Source of the DNA: Henriciella barbarensis
GTDB taxonomy: Bacteria; Pseudomonadota; Alphaproteobacteria; Caulobacterales; Hyphomonadaceae
Length of the DNA stretch: 64,000 nucleotides
Assembly (NCBI RefSeq): GCF_003576345.1
Contig: NZ_QWGB01000003.1
Location: 62,001 to 126,000, forward strand
Direction of reading: 5' to 3'
Shown one piece after another: positions 46,538 through 58,064 of the stretch. Positions within the stretch are counted from its first letter, which is position 1, and each line of letters starts with the position of its first letter. The position numbers were made by a program, and so were the translations under genes. The notes under the pieces are model-generated. The model was not told where the DNA came from. It saw nothing but the letters and a program-made list of their open reading frames with translations, and did not search any database.

Positions 46538-47921
46538 AACACACCTGCTTGGCCGCCTTGATGATATCCGCCGTGCCCGGAAGGCTCATGGCTTCGAGGT
46601 TTGCCGCGTACGGAAGCGGCACATCTTTTTGATGCACGCGAGTTGGAGGCGCATCGAGGTAATCGAACGCTTCGTTCACCACCGTCGCGCAGATTTCAGC
46701 GCCGACACCCATGAAACGCCAGCCCTCCTCGCATGTGACGACCCGGTTGGTCTTCTTCACGCTTTCGATAACCGTATCCGTATCGAGCGGGCGAAGCGAA
46801 CGCAGGTCGACAACCTCTGCGTCGATGCCTTCCTCGGCCAGCTTTTCAGCCGCCTGAAGCGCAAATCCAACCATCCGCGAATGGGCAACAAGCGTCACGT
46901 CGCTACCCGTCCGGCGCACACGCGCCTTGCCGATTGGCAGAACATAATCCTCAACATCCGGAACCGGGAAACTTTCGCCATAGAGCAGCTCATGCTCTAG
47001 GAAGACAACCGGGTTTGGATCGCGGATAGCTGCTTTCAGAAGGCCTTTTGCGTCAGCCGCGTCGTAGGGCGCGACGACTTTCAGGCCGGGCACATGCGCA
47101 TACCAGTTGCTGTAGTCCTGGCTGTGCTGCGCGCCGACGCGGGATGCAGCGCCATTCGGGCCACGGAACACAATCGGGCAACCCATCTGTCCGCCGGACA
47201 TATATAGCGTCTTAGCCGCCGAGTTGATGATCTGGTCAATCGCCTGCATGGCGAAATTAAAAGTCATGAATTCAACGATCGGGCGAAGACCGCCAAAGGC
47301 CGCACCGACGCCAAGACCGGCAAAGCCGTGCTCGGTAATCGGTGTATCGACAACGCGCTTGTCACCGAATTCCTGAAGGAGCTCGCGTGTCACCTTGTAG
47401 GCGCCCTGATACTCTGCGACTTCCTCGCCCATGACGAAAACTGTTTCGTCACGGCGCATTTCCTCGGCCATAGCATCACGCAACGCATCGCGGACGCTCG
47501 TGTCTACGAAGTTCGTACCTTCAGGAACGTCAGGATCGGTCAGCGCGTCTTCATCAGGCTGCGGCGGCGCCGACGCACCGTCGCCTTCGGTGGCCGGGGC
47601 ATCTTTAGCTTCGGTCTGCGCTTTTGACTCCGTGGCCTCGTCGCCCGCAGGCGTGTCATCCACGTCGTCGACGCTTTCGCCTTCTTCAGCGAGACGCGCG
47701 ATGACCGCATTGACCTTCACATTCTCAGAACCTTCGGGAACGAGGATCTTGGCAAGTGTGCCTTCATCAACGGCTTCGACTTCCATCGTTGCCTTGTCGG
47801 TCTCAATCTCGGCGATAACGTCGCCAGACGAAATCTCGTCGCCTTCTTTTTTGAGCCAGCGCGCGAGCGTGCCCTCTTCCATGGTCGGCGACAGAGCCGG
47901 CATCAGAACATCAATAGCCAT
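46527..47921 (-). CDS. pdhB: Pyruvate dehydrogenase E1 beta with N-terminal lipoyl domain
   Basis: 464-residue E1 beta subunit. Residues 1-80 form a lipoyl domain (lysine in ETDKATMEV), then an Ala/Glu/Asp-rich linker (80-140), and the transketolase-type beta domain ([46 protein letters not shown]). The extra lipoyl domain on E1 beta is an alphaproteobacterial feature. Its ATG shares one base with the pdhA stop (TGATG), so subunit output is coupled. Confidence 0.96.
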   Translation of the reverse strand: MAIDVLMPALSPTMEEGTLARWLKKEGDEISSGDVIAEIETDKATMEVEAVDEGTLAKILVPEGSENVKVNAVIARLAEEGESVDDVDDTPAGDEATESKAQTEAKDAPATEGDGASAPPQPDEDALTDPDVPEGTNFVDTSVRDALRDAMAEEMRRDETVFVMGEEVAEYQGAYKVTRELLQEFGDKRVVDTPITEHGFAGLGVGAAFGGLRPIVEFMTFNFAMQAIDQIINSAAKTLYMSGGQMGCPIVFRGPNGAASRVGAQHSQDYSNWYAHVPGLKVVAPYDAADAKGLLKAAIRDPNPVVFLEHELLYGESFPVPDVEDYVLPIGKARVRRTGSDVTLVAHSRMVGFALQAAEKLAEEGIDAEVVDLRSLRPLDTDTVIESVKKTNRVVTCEEGWRFMGVGAEICATVVNEAFDYLDAPPTRVHQKDVPLPYAANLEAMSLPGTADIIKAAKQVCYVK

Positions 47922-48940
47922 CAGGCTGACTCCACTTCACGCAACACATCCGTCCAGAGCTCTTCCGGGTCCGGCACAGGACTATCCAGAGAGAAATCCG
48001 CCGCCTCCTTCACGAGTTCCCTGATCTTTTTGTCGAGATCCTTGAGCTCTTCCTCGGTCGCAATTTCCTGCTCCAGGATTCGCCCTTTCAGGCCATCAAT
48101 CGGATCGTGATGGGTTCGAATATCGTCGACCTCTTCGCGCTTGCGGTATTTTGCCGGGTCCGACATGGAGTGGCCGCGATAGCGATAGGTCTTCATTTCG
48201 AGGATGTACGGCCCCTTACCGGACCGCGCATATTTGACGGCCTTCTCGCCTGCCGCCTTCACGGCGTAAACGTCCATGCCATCAACTTCCTCGCCCTCGA
48301 TCTCGAACGAGATACCGCGTTTGAACAGCTCGGTTTCAGCCGATGCGCGCGCAACGCTCGTGCCCATGGCATACTGGTTGTTTTCGATCACATACACGAC
48401 GGGCAGGTCCCACAGGGACGCCATATTGAAGCTCTCATAGACCTGGCCCTGGTTGGCCGCGCCGTCGCCAAAATAGGTCACGCAGATATTGTCCGTGCCG
48501 CGATACTTGTTGGAGAAGCCAAGCCCCGTACCGATGGGCACCTGTGCGCCGACAATGCCGTGCCCGCCGAAGAAATTCTTCTCCCGCGAGAACATGTGCA
48601 TCGAGCCGCCCTTGCCCTTCGAGTAGCCGTCCTTGCGGCCTGTCAGCTCAGCCATGACGCCTTTCGGGTCCATGTCGCAGGCGAGCATATGTCCGTGGTC
48701 GCGGTAACCCGTAACGATCTGGTCGCCTTCTTTCAGGCAGGCCTGCATGCCGGTAACGACAGCTTCTTGCCCAATGTAAAGGTGACAGAACCCGGCAATC
48801 TTACCCATGCCATAAAGCTGGCCAGCCCGTTCTTCGAACCGGCGGATCAACAGCATGTCGCGATAGTATTTAAGCGCTTCGTCGCGCTGCAGCTTTGGTG
48901 GAGATTTGGAAGTCTTGCTTCTGGACGGCGATTTGGCCAT
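47921..48940 (-). CDS. pdhA: Pyruvate dehydrogenase E1 alpha
   Basis: 339-residue thiamine-diphosphate subunit that decarboxylates pyruvate. The ThDP motif runs from [10 protein letters not shown] to [12 protein letters not shown], and the phosphorylation-loop equivalent [16 protein letters not shown] is present. The N-terminus is basic ([15 protein letters not shown]). Start ATG 48940 has GGGAGG five bases upstream; six further in-frame codons are not conserved. It follows ftsB by 69 bp. Confidence 0.96.
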   Translation of the reverse strand: MAKSPSRSKTSKSPPKLQRDEALKYYRDMLLIRRFEERAGQLYGMGKIAGFCHLYIGQEAVVTGMQACLKEGDQIVTGYRDHGHMLACDMDPKGVMAELTGRKDGYSKGKGGSMHMFSREKNFFGGHGIVGAQVPIGTGLGFSNKYRGTDNICVTYFGDGAANQGQVYESFNMASLWDLPVVYVIENNQYAMGTSVARASAETELFKRGISFEIEGEEVDGMDVYAVKAAGEKAVKYARSGKGPYILEMKTYRYRGHSMSDPAKYRKREEVDDIRTHHDPIDGLKGRILEQEIATEEELKDLDKKIRELVKEAADFSLDSPVPDPEELWTDVLREVESA

Positions 48941-49009
48941 GAGGCCTCCCTTGATCAAGCTACCTTTATGTACCCCGAAGCAGGTCTTCGTCCAGTTTTA
49001 GCACCTATG

Positions 49010-49309
49010 TCAAAATGCAGCCCCGGAGCTGTCATTTATGATAATAATCTCATCGGCGTAGACCAGATTCAGGTCTTCGCGCGCCATGATTTCAACGAGA
49101 TCCGGATCGACCCGCCCCGGTGTCAGGCGCGCAATGTCCCGGCGCAGCACGTCATTCGCCGCGGTGATTGCGTCGAGTTCAGCCTCTTTCTCGGATAATT
49201 CCTGCTGCAAATCAGTCCAGCGCCCAAGGCCCTGCTCGCCCGCGAAGGCGTGATAGGCGAAATAAGCGATCAGCGCGGAGATGCCTGCAGCTGCGTATTT
49301 GGGAGCCAT
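49010..49309 (-). CDS. ftsB: Cell division protein FtsB (septum formation initiator)
   Basis: 99-residue bitopic membrane protein of the divisome. A single helix (about 5-20) is followed by a coiled coil (LQQELSEKEAELDAITAANDVL cut at the heptad) and a short C-terminal domain (IMAREDLNLVYADEIII) that binds FtsL/FtsQ. Start ATG 49309; its ribosome site AGAGG is part of the 3' arm of a terminator-like hairpin (49313-49345). The order eno-ftsB-pdhA is usual in Alphaproteobacteria. Confidence 0.93.
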   Translation of the reverse strand: MAPKYAAAGISALIAYFAYHAFAGEQGLGRWTDLQQELSEKEAELDAITAANDVLRRDIARLTPGRVDPDLVEIMAREDLNLVYADEIIIINDSSGAAF

Positions 49310-49312
49310 GGG

Positions 49313-49345
49313 AAAAACCTCTGCCAACAAGCGAATCGGCAGAGG
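49313..49345 (-). terminator. Terminator-like hairpin between eno and ftsB, overlapping the ftsB ribosome site
   Basis: On the minus strand CCTCTGCC (49345-49338) pairs perfectly with GGCAGAGG (49325-49318) around a 12-base loop, followed at once by five Ts. This has the form of an intrinsic terminator for eno. The 3' arm also contains AGAGG, the only ribosome site of ftsB, whose ATG starts eight bases later. It may end most eno transcripts and limit ftsB translation in those that pass. Confidence 0.65.
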
Positions 49346-49377
49346 AATCCATTTGGGTAAATTTAGTCTTAAGCGAC

Positions 49378-50676
<1,299 letters not shown>

Positions 50677-50692
50677 TCAGCAGATATGACAA

Positions 50693-50759
50693 CGCCCCCG
50701 GTCTCCCAGGGGCGCCATGTCGGTTACTTTGTGTCACCACGCAGCGCAAGACTGCGCGT
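50693..50759 (-). other. Two hairpins between rpmF and eno
   Basis: CGCCCC (50693-50698) pairs with GGGGCG (50709-50714), and ACGCAGCGCA (50739-50748) pairs with TGCGCGT (50753-50759) with one bulge, four bases after the rpmF stop. Neither has a clear T-run on the minus strand. They may protect or end the rpmF transcript, or lie in the eno leader. Confidence 0.35.
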
Positions 50760-50763
50760 AGCG

Positions 50764-50943
50764 TTAGTCCTTTGGCTCAAGGATCTGGCGGCCGCGATAG
50801 ACACCGGTCTTCAGATCAATGTGGTGCGGACGACGAAGCTCGCCGGAATCAGCATCTTCGATGAAGGTCGGGGCGGACAGACGGTCGTGCGCACGGCGCA
50901 TGTTGCGCTTGGACGGCGTCGTTTTTCGCTTAGGGACTGCCAT
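50764..50943 (-). CDS. rpmF: 50S ribosomal protein L32
   Basis: 59-residue ribosomal protein L32. The opening [21 protein letters not shown] is the family signature, with the C-terminal [16 protein letters not shown] segment; the zinc cysteines found in some bacteria are absent, as in Alphaproteobacteria. Start ATG 50943; an upstream in-frame start at 50976 falls inside the leader hairpin and is rejected. It stands alone between pyrG and eno, an uncommon partner set for L32, which often lies next to plsX. Confidence 0.96.
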   Translation of the reverse strand: MAVPKRKTTPSKRNMRRAHDRLSAPTFIEDADSGELRRPHHIDLKTGVYRGRQILEPKD

Positions 50944-50963
50944 TTTGTCGTTCCAGTTTCTGT

Positions 50964-50979
50964 GCAGTGCGAACACTGC
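50964..50979 (-). promoter_or_regulatory. UUCG-capped hairpin in the rpmF leader
   Basis: On the minus strand GCAGTG-TTCG-CACTGC forms a six-base-pair stem with a UUCG tetraloop, a very stable RNA cap, 20 bases before the rpmF ATG and 50 bases after the pyrG stop. No T-run follows, so it is more likely a leader or stability element than a terminator. Confidence 0.4.
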
Positions 50980-51029
50980 GTGAAAATCAAACCGCGCGTA
51001 TATCCGTGCGACTCGCCAAATGCAACCCG

Positions 51030-52670
<1,641 letters not shown>

Positions 52671-52723
52671 TCAGTTTGCCCGATTCGCGTCACGGCGCAC
52701 ACGCGCAATGACGTTGCTTTGCG

Positions 52724-53233
52724 TTAGGGCTGCGTCGGCGCGTCAGCCGTATCTTCGCCCTGCTCTGTTTCGACGCCACTTGGCTCAGTGATGTCAGCCG
52801 GAACGTCAGCGGCGAGCGGATCGCTCGTATCCTGTTCCGTTTCCGTAAGAACCGGATCAGTGCCCTGCTGAGACGGCAGGGTAACCGGATCATCATCCAG
52901 AAGCGGCGACGTCGGATCATCAAGGTCGAAACCGCCTGCTCCAGAACCTCCAAACTCCTCGTCTAGCGCCCGTTCGACATCGGTACGTTGGTCACCAAGA
53001 TTACGGGTGGTGATCGTGGTCAGCACAAGACTGGTGATGAAGAATATCGCACCAAAGATGATTGTCGTCCGAACAAGTGCGCCAGCTGCGCCGCGTCCTG
53101 ACATCAGGCCGCCGCCGCCTGCGCCACCGCCGCCACCACCTACGCCAAGAGCGCCCCCTTCAGAGCGCTGCATGAGTACGACACCGACCAGCACGAGGCT
53201 TGCCAGAATGTGAATGACGAGAATAACGGTCAT
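52724..53233 (-). CDS. secG: Protein-export membrane protein SecG with long acidic tail
   Basis: 169-residue SecG subunit of the SecYEG channel. Two helices (2-20 and about 55-76) flank a glycine-rich loop (GVGGGGGGAGGGGLMSGRG) typical of the family. The C-terminal 90 residues are rich in Asp, Glu, Thr and Pro and make the protein about twice the common length. Start ATG 53233. It sits between tpiA and pyrG. The tail's purpose is unknown. Confidence 0.93.
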   Translation of the reverse strand: MTVILVIHILASLVLVGVVLMQRSEGGALGVGGGGGGAGGGGLMSGRGAAGALVRTTIIFGAIFFITSLVLTTITTRNLGDQRTDVERALDEEFGGSGAGGFDLDDPTSPLLDDDPVTLPSQQGTDPVLTETEQDTSDPLAADVPADITEPSGVETEQGEDTADAPTQP

Positions 53234-53300
53234 GGATCGTCCTTGAATATCTCAATCGCGCCCGATAGGCTTTTCAGACGCCAAGGCCAAGCCCTGAAGC

Positions 53301-54056
53301 TCACTTTGCGCTGACACAAGCGCCGTAGATGGCCAGAAAGTCATCGGCTTTCAAGCTTGCTCCGCCAATGAGCCCCCCATCGACATTGCTGGCAGCCAGA
53401 AGTTCAGCAGCATTGCCGGGTTTCATCGAACCACCATAGAGGATTGGTGTCTCATCCGCCTGACCCGGAAAACGCTCTCCAAGGATCTCGCGAATCTTGT
53501 CGTGCACTTCCTCAACCTGATCGACTGACGCGACCTTGCCCGTGCCAATTGCCCAGACCGGTTCATAGGCGACAACGAAGGCCTTGCCGAAAGCGCCCGC
53601 GGGTATCGACCCTGCCAGCTGAGATGAAACGACTTCGATCGTCTGCCCCGCTTCACGCTCATCAAGCGTCTCGCCAATACAGATAATCGGCACAAGACCG
53701 GCGCGAAAGGCTGCCTCCGCCTTGGCGGCGATGACCTCATTGCTTTCGCCGTGGTCGGCGCGGCGTTCGGAATGTCCGACGATGACATGGGACGCACCGA
53801 TGTCAGCGATCATCTCCGCTGAGACGTCGCCTGTATGCGCTCCGGAGACGTTGGCGTGGCAATCCTGTGCCCCGACCGTCAGGCGCGTGCCCGATGCGGT
53901 GTCGGCGGCTTTCGAAATGAGGGTCGCCGGCGGACAGATGAGGCAATCAGCCACGTTATCCAGACCTTCCAGGCCCCTCGCTATCTGCGAAATGGTATCG
54001 CTGTCCCCAGACAGGCCATTCATTTTCCAGTTACCCGCAATCAAGGGCCTGACCAT
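53301..54056 (-). CDS. tpiA: Triosephosphate isomerase
   Basis: 251-residue TIM-barrel enzyme that interconverts dihydroxyacetone phosphate and glyceraldehyde-3-phosphate. Catalytic residues K11 (GNWKMN), H95 (VGHSERR) and E165 ([11 protein letters not shown]), with the flexible loop following. Start ATG 54056 has GGAGAG upstream; seven additional in-frame codons overlap that ribosome site. It is divergent from ppiD with 87 bp between starts. Confidence 0.97.
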   Translation of the reverse strand: MVRPLIAGNWKMNGLSGDSDTISQIARGLEGLDNVADCLICPPATLISKAADTASGTRLTVGAQDCHANVSGAHTGDVSAEMIADIGASHVIVGHSERRADHGESNEVIAAKAEAAFRAGLVPIICIGETLDEREAGQTIEVVSSQLAGSIPAGAFGKAFVVAYEPVWAIGTGKVASVDQVEEVHDKIREILGERFPGQADETPILYGGSMKPGNAAELLAASNVDGGLIGGASLKADDFLAIYGACVSAK

Positions 54057-54088
54057 GCCGCTCTCCATCTCTTGCAACTCCCAGCGCG

Positions 54089-54132
54089 CTCGCCTAGCAA
54101 GCAGTTCGGCTGCTTACAAGGTAATAGGCGAG
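54089..54132 (+). promoter_or_regulatory. Nested stem-loop reaching the ppiD ribosome site
   Basis: CTCGCCTA (54089-54096) pairs with TAGGCGAG (54125-54132), and inside it AAGCAG (54099-54104) pairs with CTGCTT (54110-54115) around TTCGG. The 3' arm contains GCGAGG, the likely Shine-Dalgarno of ppiD, whose ATG is at 54144. The structure could hold the ribosome site closed. On the minus strand the same repeat lies in the tpiA promoter area, so a DNA operator is another reading. Confidence 0.45.
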
Positions 54133-54143
54133 GCTATCGGCAT

Positions 54144-56045
54144 ATGCTGACCATGATCCGCAACATGCTCCGTTCCAAACTGGCGGGGCTTCTCTTCCTC
54201 CTCATCATCGTTGCCATGGGCGCGTGGGGCGTAACAGATGTCTTCTCAGGTGGCATCGGCAACAACCTTGCCTCTGCGGGTGATGTCGAGCTGACAGAAG
54301 CTCAATTTGATCGGGAAGTTGAACGCCAGTTGCGCACGGCCACGGATGATCGCGGCCGCGCCATCAGCAAGGCGCAGGCTACTGAACGTGGAATTGTCGA
54401 CCAGATTTTCCAGCGTGAGCTCTTCCAGACCACTCTGATCGCATACGCCGACAGTATCGGTGCTCGCGCAACGGATGAGGCAGTCCTTCAGACCATTCGT
54501 GAAGACGAAGCGTTTCAGAGCGATACCGGGTCCTTTGACCCCGTCCTATACCGAGGGCTGCTGAGCCAGAGCGGTTTCACGCCAGCGAGCTTCGAAAGCT
54601 TCCTGCGGCGCGACCTTTCCATTGGTCGCATCAGGGGCTCTGTTGGCGCTGCGCTGCAATCGCCGGATTCAATTGTTCGTTTGCAGTCCGGCTTCGCGAA
54701 CGAAGAGCGCAAGGCGCAGTGGTTCTTCCTGACCTTTGACGACCTCCCAGACCCCGATCCCATCACGGATGAGGAACTCACGGCCTTTTATGACGAGCGG
54801 CGTGACGAACTGGAAAACCCGCAGCGCCGACGCATCAGCCTGCTGCAACTCAGTGTCGATGATTTTCTGAACCAGTCGGAATTCACCGAGGACGAGCTGC
54901 TCGCGTACTATGAGTCCGTCAAGAGCCGCGAATATGCTGGACCTGACACGCGTACCTGGACAGAATTTGTGTTCGCGAGTGAAGAAGCTGCGAGAGCTCA
55001 ACTCGGCCGCATCGCCGGCGGTGCGGAGGCTTCCACGATTACTGACTTGGTCTCCTCAACCGAGCGATCAGGGCTTCAGACGTCCGTTTCGAGTGAGTCG
55101 CTCGCAGAACGGCTGTTTGCCCCGACCGCATCAATTGGTGGTATATTCGGACCGGTCGAATCCGGTCGCTTCTATACCGTGGCTCGCCTTGAAAGCATCA
55201 CGCCGGGCGAGGTTGAACCATTTGAAGACGTGCGCCAGGAAATTTTCGATACGCTTTCACGCGAACAGGCTGTCGGCCTCTATTACGACTCGATTACCCG
55301 CCTTGATAATCTGATTGGCACCGGTGCAGGTCTTGAGGAAATCGGCGAGGATATGGGGACGCCTGTGCTGAGTTTTGCGCCAGTTGAGCGCAATGGCACG
55401 ACCCGTGTGGGCCGCCAGCTCGGCGCTCTTCAACAGGACCCTGCAATTCTGCAGCGCGCATTTGAGCTTACTGAAGGCGGCAAGACGTCCCGTTTCGGAC
55501 AGGATGAAAGTGCTTTCATCGTTCGGGTCGATGAGATCATCGAGCCGTTTACACCGGACCTTGAAGACATTCGTGAGGACCTTCGCACTGGCCTGGAAGC
55601 TCAACGGCGCACGACCGCGCTGGCCGAGGCAGCAGATGCCGTCAAACACCTCGTCGAAAGCGGCGAAGCAACCTTCGCAGAGGCCGCAACTGAGTACGAA
55701 GCGCAGCTTTCGGCTCCAGATATTCTCTTTACGCGCAACCCGTCGCCGGATAGCGGCATTCCGCCAGCGCTTGCGGGCGCAGTCTTCTCGCTGCGCGAGG
55801 AAGGTAATGTCGTCAACGCGCCGCTTAGCCTTGGTGATACGGTTGCGCTTATCCAGCTTGTCGAGATCAATCGGATTGACCTCGCTTCAGACGAGGCCGC
55901 CATATCGGCTTCCCAGGAGCTTCAGGACTCCATCGGCAATGACCTGTTCAGCGCTTTCCTTGCGGGCATCCAGGATGACGTAGAACTGCAGGTCAACGAG
56001 AACGCGATTGCCTCCTACAAGGCCCGGGTCAATCCGGACACATGA
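54144..56045 (+). CDS. ppiD: PpiD-like periplasmic peptidyl-prolyl isomerase/chaperone
   Basis: 633-residue membrane-anchored folding factor. Short basic start, one helix (about 12-32, LAGLLFLLIIVAMGAWGVTD cut at the end), then a SurA-N-like region (ELTEAQFDREVERQLRTA) and parvulin-type domain(s) that are poorly conserved, as in alphaproteobacterial PpiD. It helps newly exported proteins leave SecYEG. Start ATG 54144, with GCGAGG in the 3' arm of a stem-loop. Its stop overlaps trpE as ATGA, so trp genes appear to share its transcript. Confidence 0.88.
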   Translation: MLTMIRNMLRSKLAGLLFLLIIVAMGAWGVTDVFSGGIGNNLASAGDVELTEAQFDREVERQLRTATDDRGRAISKAQATERGIVDQIFQRELFQTTLIAYADSIGARATDEAVLQTIREDEAFQSDTGSFDPVLYRGLLSQSGFTPASFESFLRRDLSIGRIRGSVGAALQSPDSIVRLQSGFANEERKAQWFFLTFDDLPDPDPITDEELTAFYDERRDELENPQRRRISLLQLSVDDFLNQSEFTEDELLAYYESVKSREYAGPDTRTWTEFVFASEEAARAQLGRIAGGAEASTITDLVSSTERSGLQTSVSSESLAERLFAPTASIGGIFGPVESGRFYTVARLESITPGEVEPFEDVRQEIFDTLSREQAVGLYYDSITRLDNLIGTGAGLEEIGEDMGTPVLSFAPVERNGTTRVGRQLGALQQDPAILQRAFELTEGGKTSRFGQDESAFIVRVDEIIEPFTPDLEDIREDLRTGLEAQRRTTALAEAADAVKHLVESGEATFAEAATEYEAQLSAPDILFTRNPSPDSGIPPALAGAVFSLREEGNVVNAPLSLGDTVALIQLVEINRIDLASDEAAISASQELQDSIGNDLFSAFLAGIQDDVELQVNENAIASYKARVNPDT

Positions 56046-57472
56046 ACCGGGACAAGCTGATTGTAAGGCGGCGGATCGGCGATATCGAAACGCCTGTTTC
56101 AGCCATGCTGAAGCTTGGTGCGGATCAAGCAGGTTCATTTCTGTTTGAATCAATCCATGGCGGAGAGCGCCTTGGGCGATATTCTTTCGTCGGCGTCGAA
56201 CCGCTAAAATGGTTCCGCATTCTTGATGGCAAAGCAGAGCTGGCTAGCGATGCCAGCTTCAGCGCGCCCGAAACGTTGGAGATGGAGCCTGTCGCCGCGC
56301 TGCGCCACTTCGTCGAGATGGCAAAAGCCGAAACGGACGAGCCCGGCCTGCCCCCAATGGCATCAGGCGCTTTTGGCTATATCGGCTATGACATGATCCA
56401 GTATGTCGAGCCGGTTGAGATCAAGGCGCGCGACGACCTGAAGGTCGCTGAATGCGTCCTGGTCATCCCCGGTGTCGTCATCGTGTTCGACCATCTCTAT
56501 CAGGAGCTTGTTCTGATCGGGCGCCATGCGTCAGGTGATGAGAATTCCGCGAACGCCCTGCTCGACCGTGTCGAACAACAGCTTCAGGCGACGGCGCCAA
56601 TCTCTCCTCGCGGTCAGGCTGCTGATGCGCTCGAATTCACGTCGAACACCAGCAAGGAACGCTATTTCGAGATGGTCCGCGAAGCGGTCGAATATTCTCG
56701 GGCCGGCGACACATTCCAGATCGTGCCGAGCCAACGCTTTTCGTCGCCCTTCAAACGGCAGTCTATCAGCCTCTACAGGGCCCTTCGCAGGCTGAATCCG
56801 TCAGCTTTCATGTTTCACATGAACATGGGCGACGTTCGCCTTGTCGGGTCGAGCCCGGAGATTCTTGTGCGTCTTCGTGATGGCCGAGTTGCGATCCGGC
56901 CGATTGCAGGCACCAGGCCAAGGTCTGGTGACCCTGTTGAAGATGCGCGCCGCGCTGCGGACCTTCTCGCCGATCAGAAGGAATGCTCAGAGCATCTCAT
57001 GTTGCTCGATCTGGGCCGCAATGATGTGGGCCGTGTCGCAGCCTATGGCAGTGTCGAAGTCAGCGAACAATTCATCGTAGAACGCTACAGCCACGTCATG
57101 CACATTGTGAGCCACGTCGAAGGCAACCTTCGCGAAGGACTGGATGCCGTCGATGCGCTTCTCGCTGGGCTGCCTGCGGGGACCGTTTCAGGTGCCCCGA
57201 AAATTCGTGCGATGCAAATTATCGATCAGCTCGAAACGTCCCGGCGCGGTATCTATGGCGGTGCCGTCGGCTATTTCGGCTGGAATGGCGACATGGATAC
57301 CTGCATTGCGCTGCGCACTGCTGTCCTGAAGGACGGCCAGATCCATGTGCAGGCAGGCGGCGGAGTGGTGCTGGACAGTGATCCGCAATACGAGTTCGAG
57401 GAAACCGTCCACAAGGCTGGCGCCCTGAAGCGAGCTGCAGATCTCGCAGCCATCTATGAGTTCGACCAATGA
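56042..57472 (+). CDS. trpE: Anthranilate synthase component I
   Basis: 476-residue enzyme that makes anthranilate from chorismate, with TrpG supplying ammonia. The N-terminal feedback region reads FLFESIHGGERLGRYSF, a variant of the LLES tryptophan-binding motif. The catalytic half carries PIAGTRPRSGDP, RNDVGRVA and GTVSGAPKIRAMQII. Start ATG overlaps ppiD by four bases, so there is no room for a trp leader peptide or attenuator directly upstream. It overlaps trpG by four bases. Confidence 0.96.
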   Translation: MNRDKLIVRRRIGDIETPVSAMLKLGADQAGSFLFESIHGGERLGRYSFVGVEPLKWFRILDGKAELASDASFSAPETLEMEPVAALRHFVEMAKAETDEPGLPPMASGAFGYIGYDMIQYVEPVEIKARDDLKVAECVLVIPGVVIVFDHLYQELVLIGRHASGDENSANALLDRVEQQLQATAPISPRGQAADALEFTSNTSKERYFEMVREAVEYSRAGDTFQIVPSQRFSSPFKRQSISLYRALRRLNPSAFMFHMNMGDVRLVGSSPEILVRLRDGRVAIRPIAGTRPRSGDPVEDARRAADLLADQKECSEHLMLLDLGRNDVGRVAAYGSVEVSEQFIVERYSHVMHIVSHVEGNLREGLDAVDALLAGLPAGTVSGAPKIRAMQIIDQLETSRRGIYGGAVGYFGWNGDMDTCIALRTAVLKDGQIHVQAGGGVVLDSDPQYEFEETVHKAGALKRAADLAAIYEFDQ

Positions 57473-58038
57473 TTCTCGTCATCGACAATTATGACAGCTT
57501 CACCTGGAATCTGGTCCACTATGTCGAGCAGGCAGGCGCGACCACGAAAGTCGTGCGAAATGACGAGCTGACCGTTGACGAAGCTTTGGCTCTGAAGCCC
57601 ACAGGCGTGATCCTGTCGCCAGGCCCTTGCTCGCCGCGTGAAGCGGGCATCTGCGTTAATTTCATCAAGCAGGCGCCAGATAACCTTCCCATTCTTGGCG
57701 TTTGCCTTGGCCATCAGTCCATCGGCGACGCCTATGGAGAACCCGTCGTGCAGGCAGGCGCAATCCTGCATGGCAAGGTTTCGACAATCCGTACAACGCA
57801 GACCGGACTCTTCAAGGGTCTGCCCGAAACGTATGACGTTGTTCGCTACCATTCACTGGCGATCCCGAGAGACAGGCTCCCTGAGACGCTTATTGCGGAT
57901 GCGTGGACAGAGGACGGTGAGATCATGGCCGTCCATCATAGCGACAAGCCGGTCTACGGTGTTCAATTCCACCCAGAGTCAATCCGTACCGAATACGGTC
58001 ACGAATTGATCGAGAATTTCGTCGCGCTTACGAAATAG
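57469..58038 (+). CDS. trpG: Anthranilate synthase component II (glutaminase)
   Basis: 189-residue class I glutamine amidotransferase. The nucleophile is C79 (GVCLGHQ) and the catalytic pair is H168/E170 (VQFHPES). The opening MILVIDNYDSFTWNLVHY is the family signature. The ATGA overlap with trpE ensures balanced subunits. In many bacteria the same subunit serves PabB as well. A hydrolase gene follows after 26 bp. Confidence 0.96.
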   Translation: MILVIDNYDSFTWNLVHYVEQAGATTKVVRNDELTVDEALALKPTGVILSPGPCSPREAGICVNFIKQAPDNLPILGVCLGHQSIGDAYGEPVVQAGAILHGKVSTIRTTQTGLFKGLPETYDVVRYHSLAIPRDRLPETLIADAWTEDGEIMAVHHSDKPVYGVQFHPESIRTEYGHELIENFVALTK

Positions 58039-58064
58039 GTAGTCACAGACGACCGGAGGATGCC

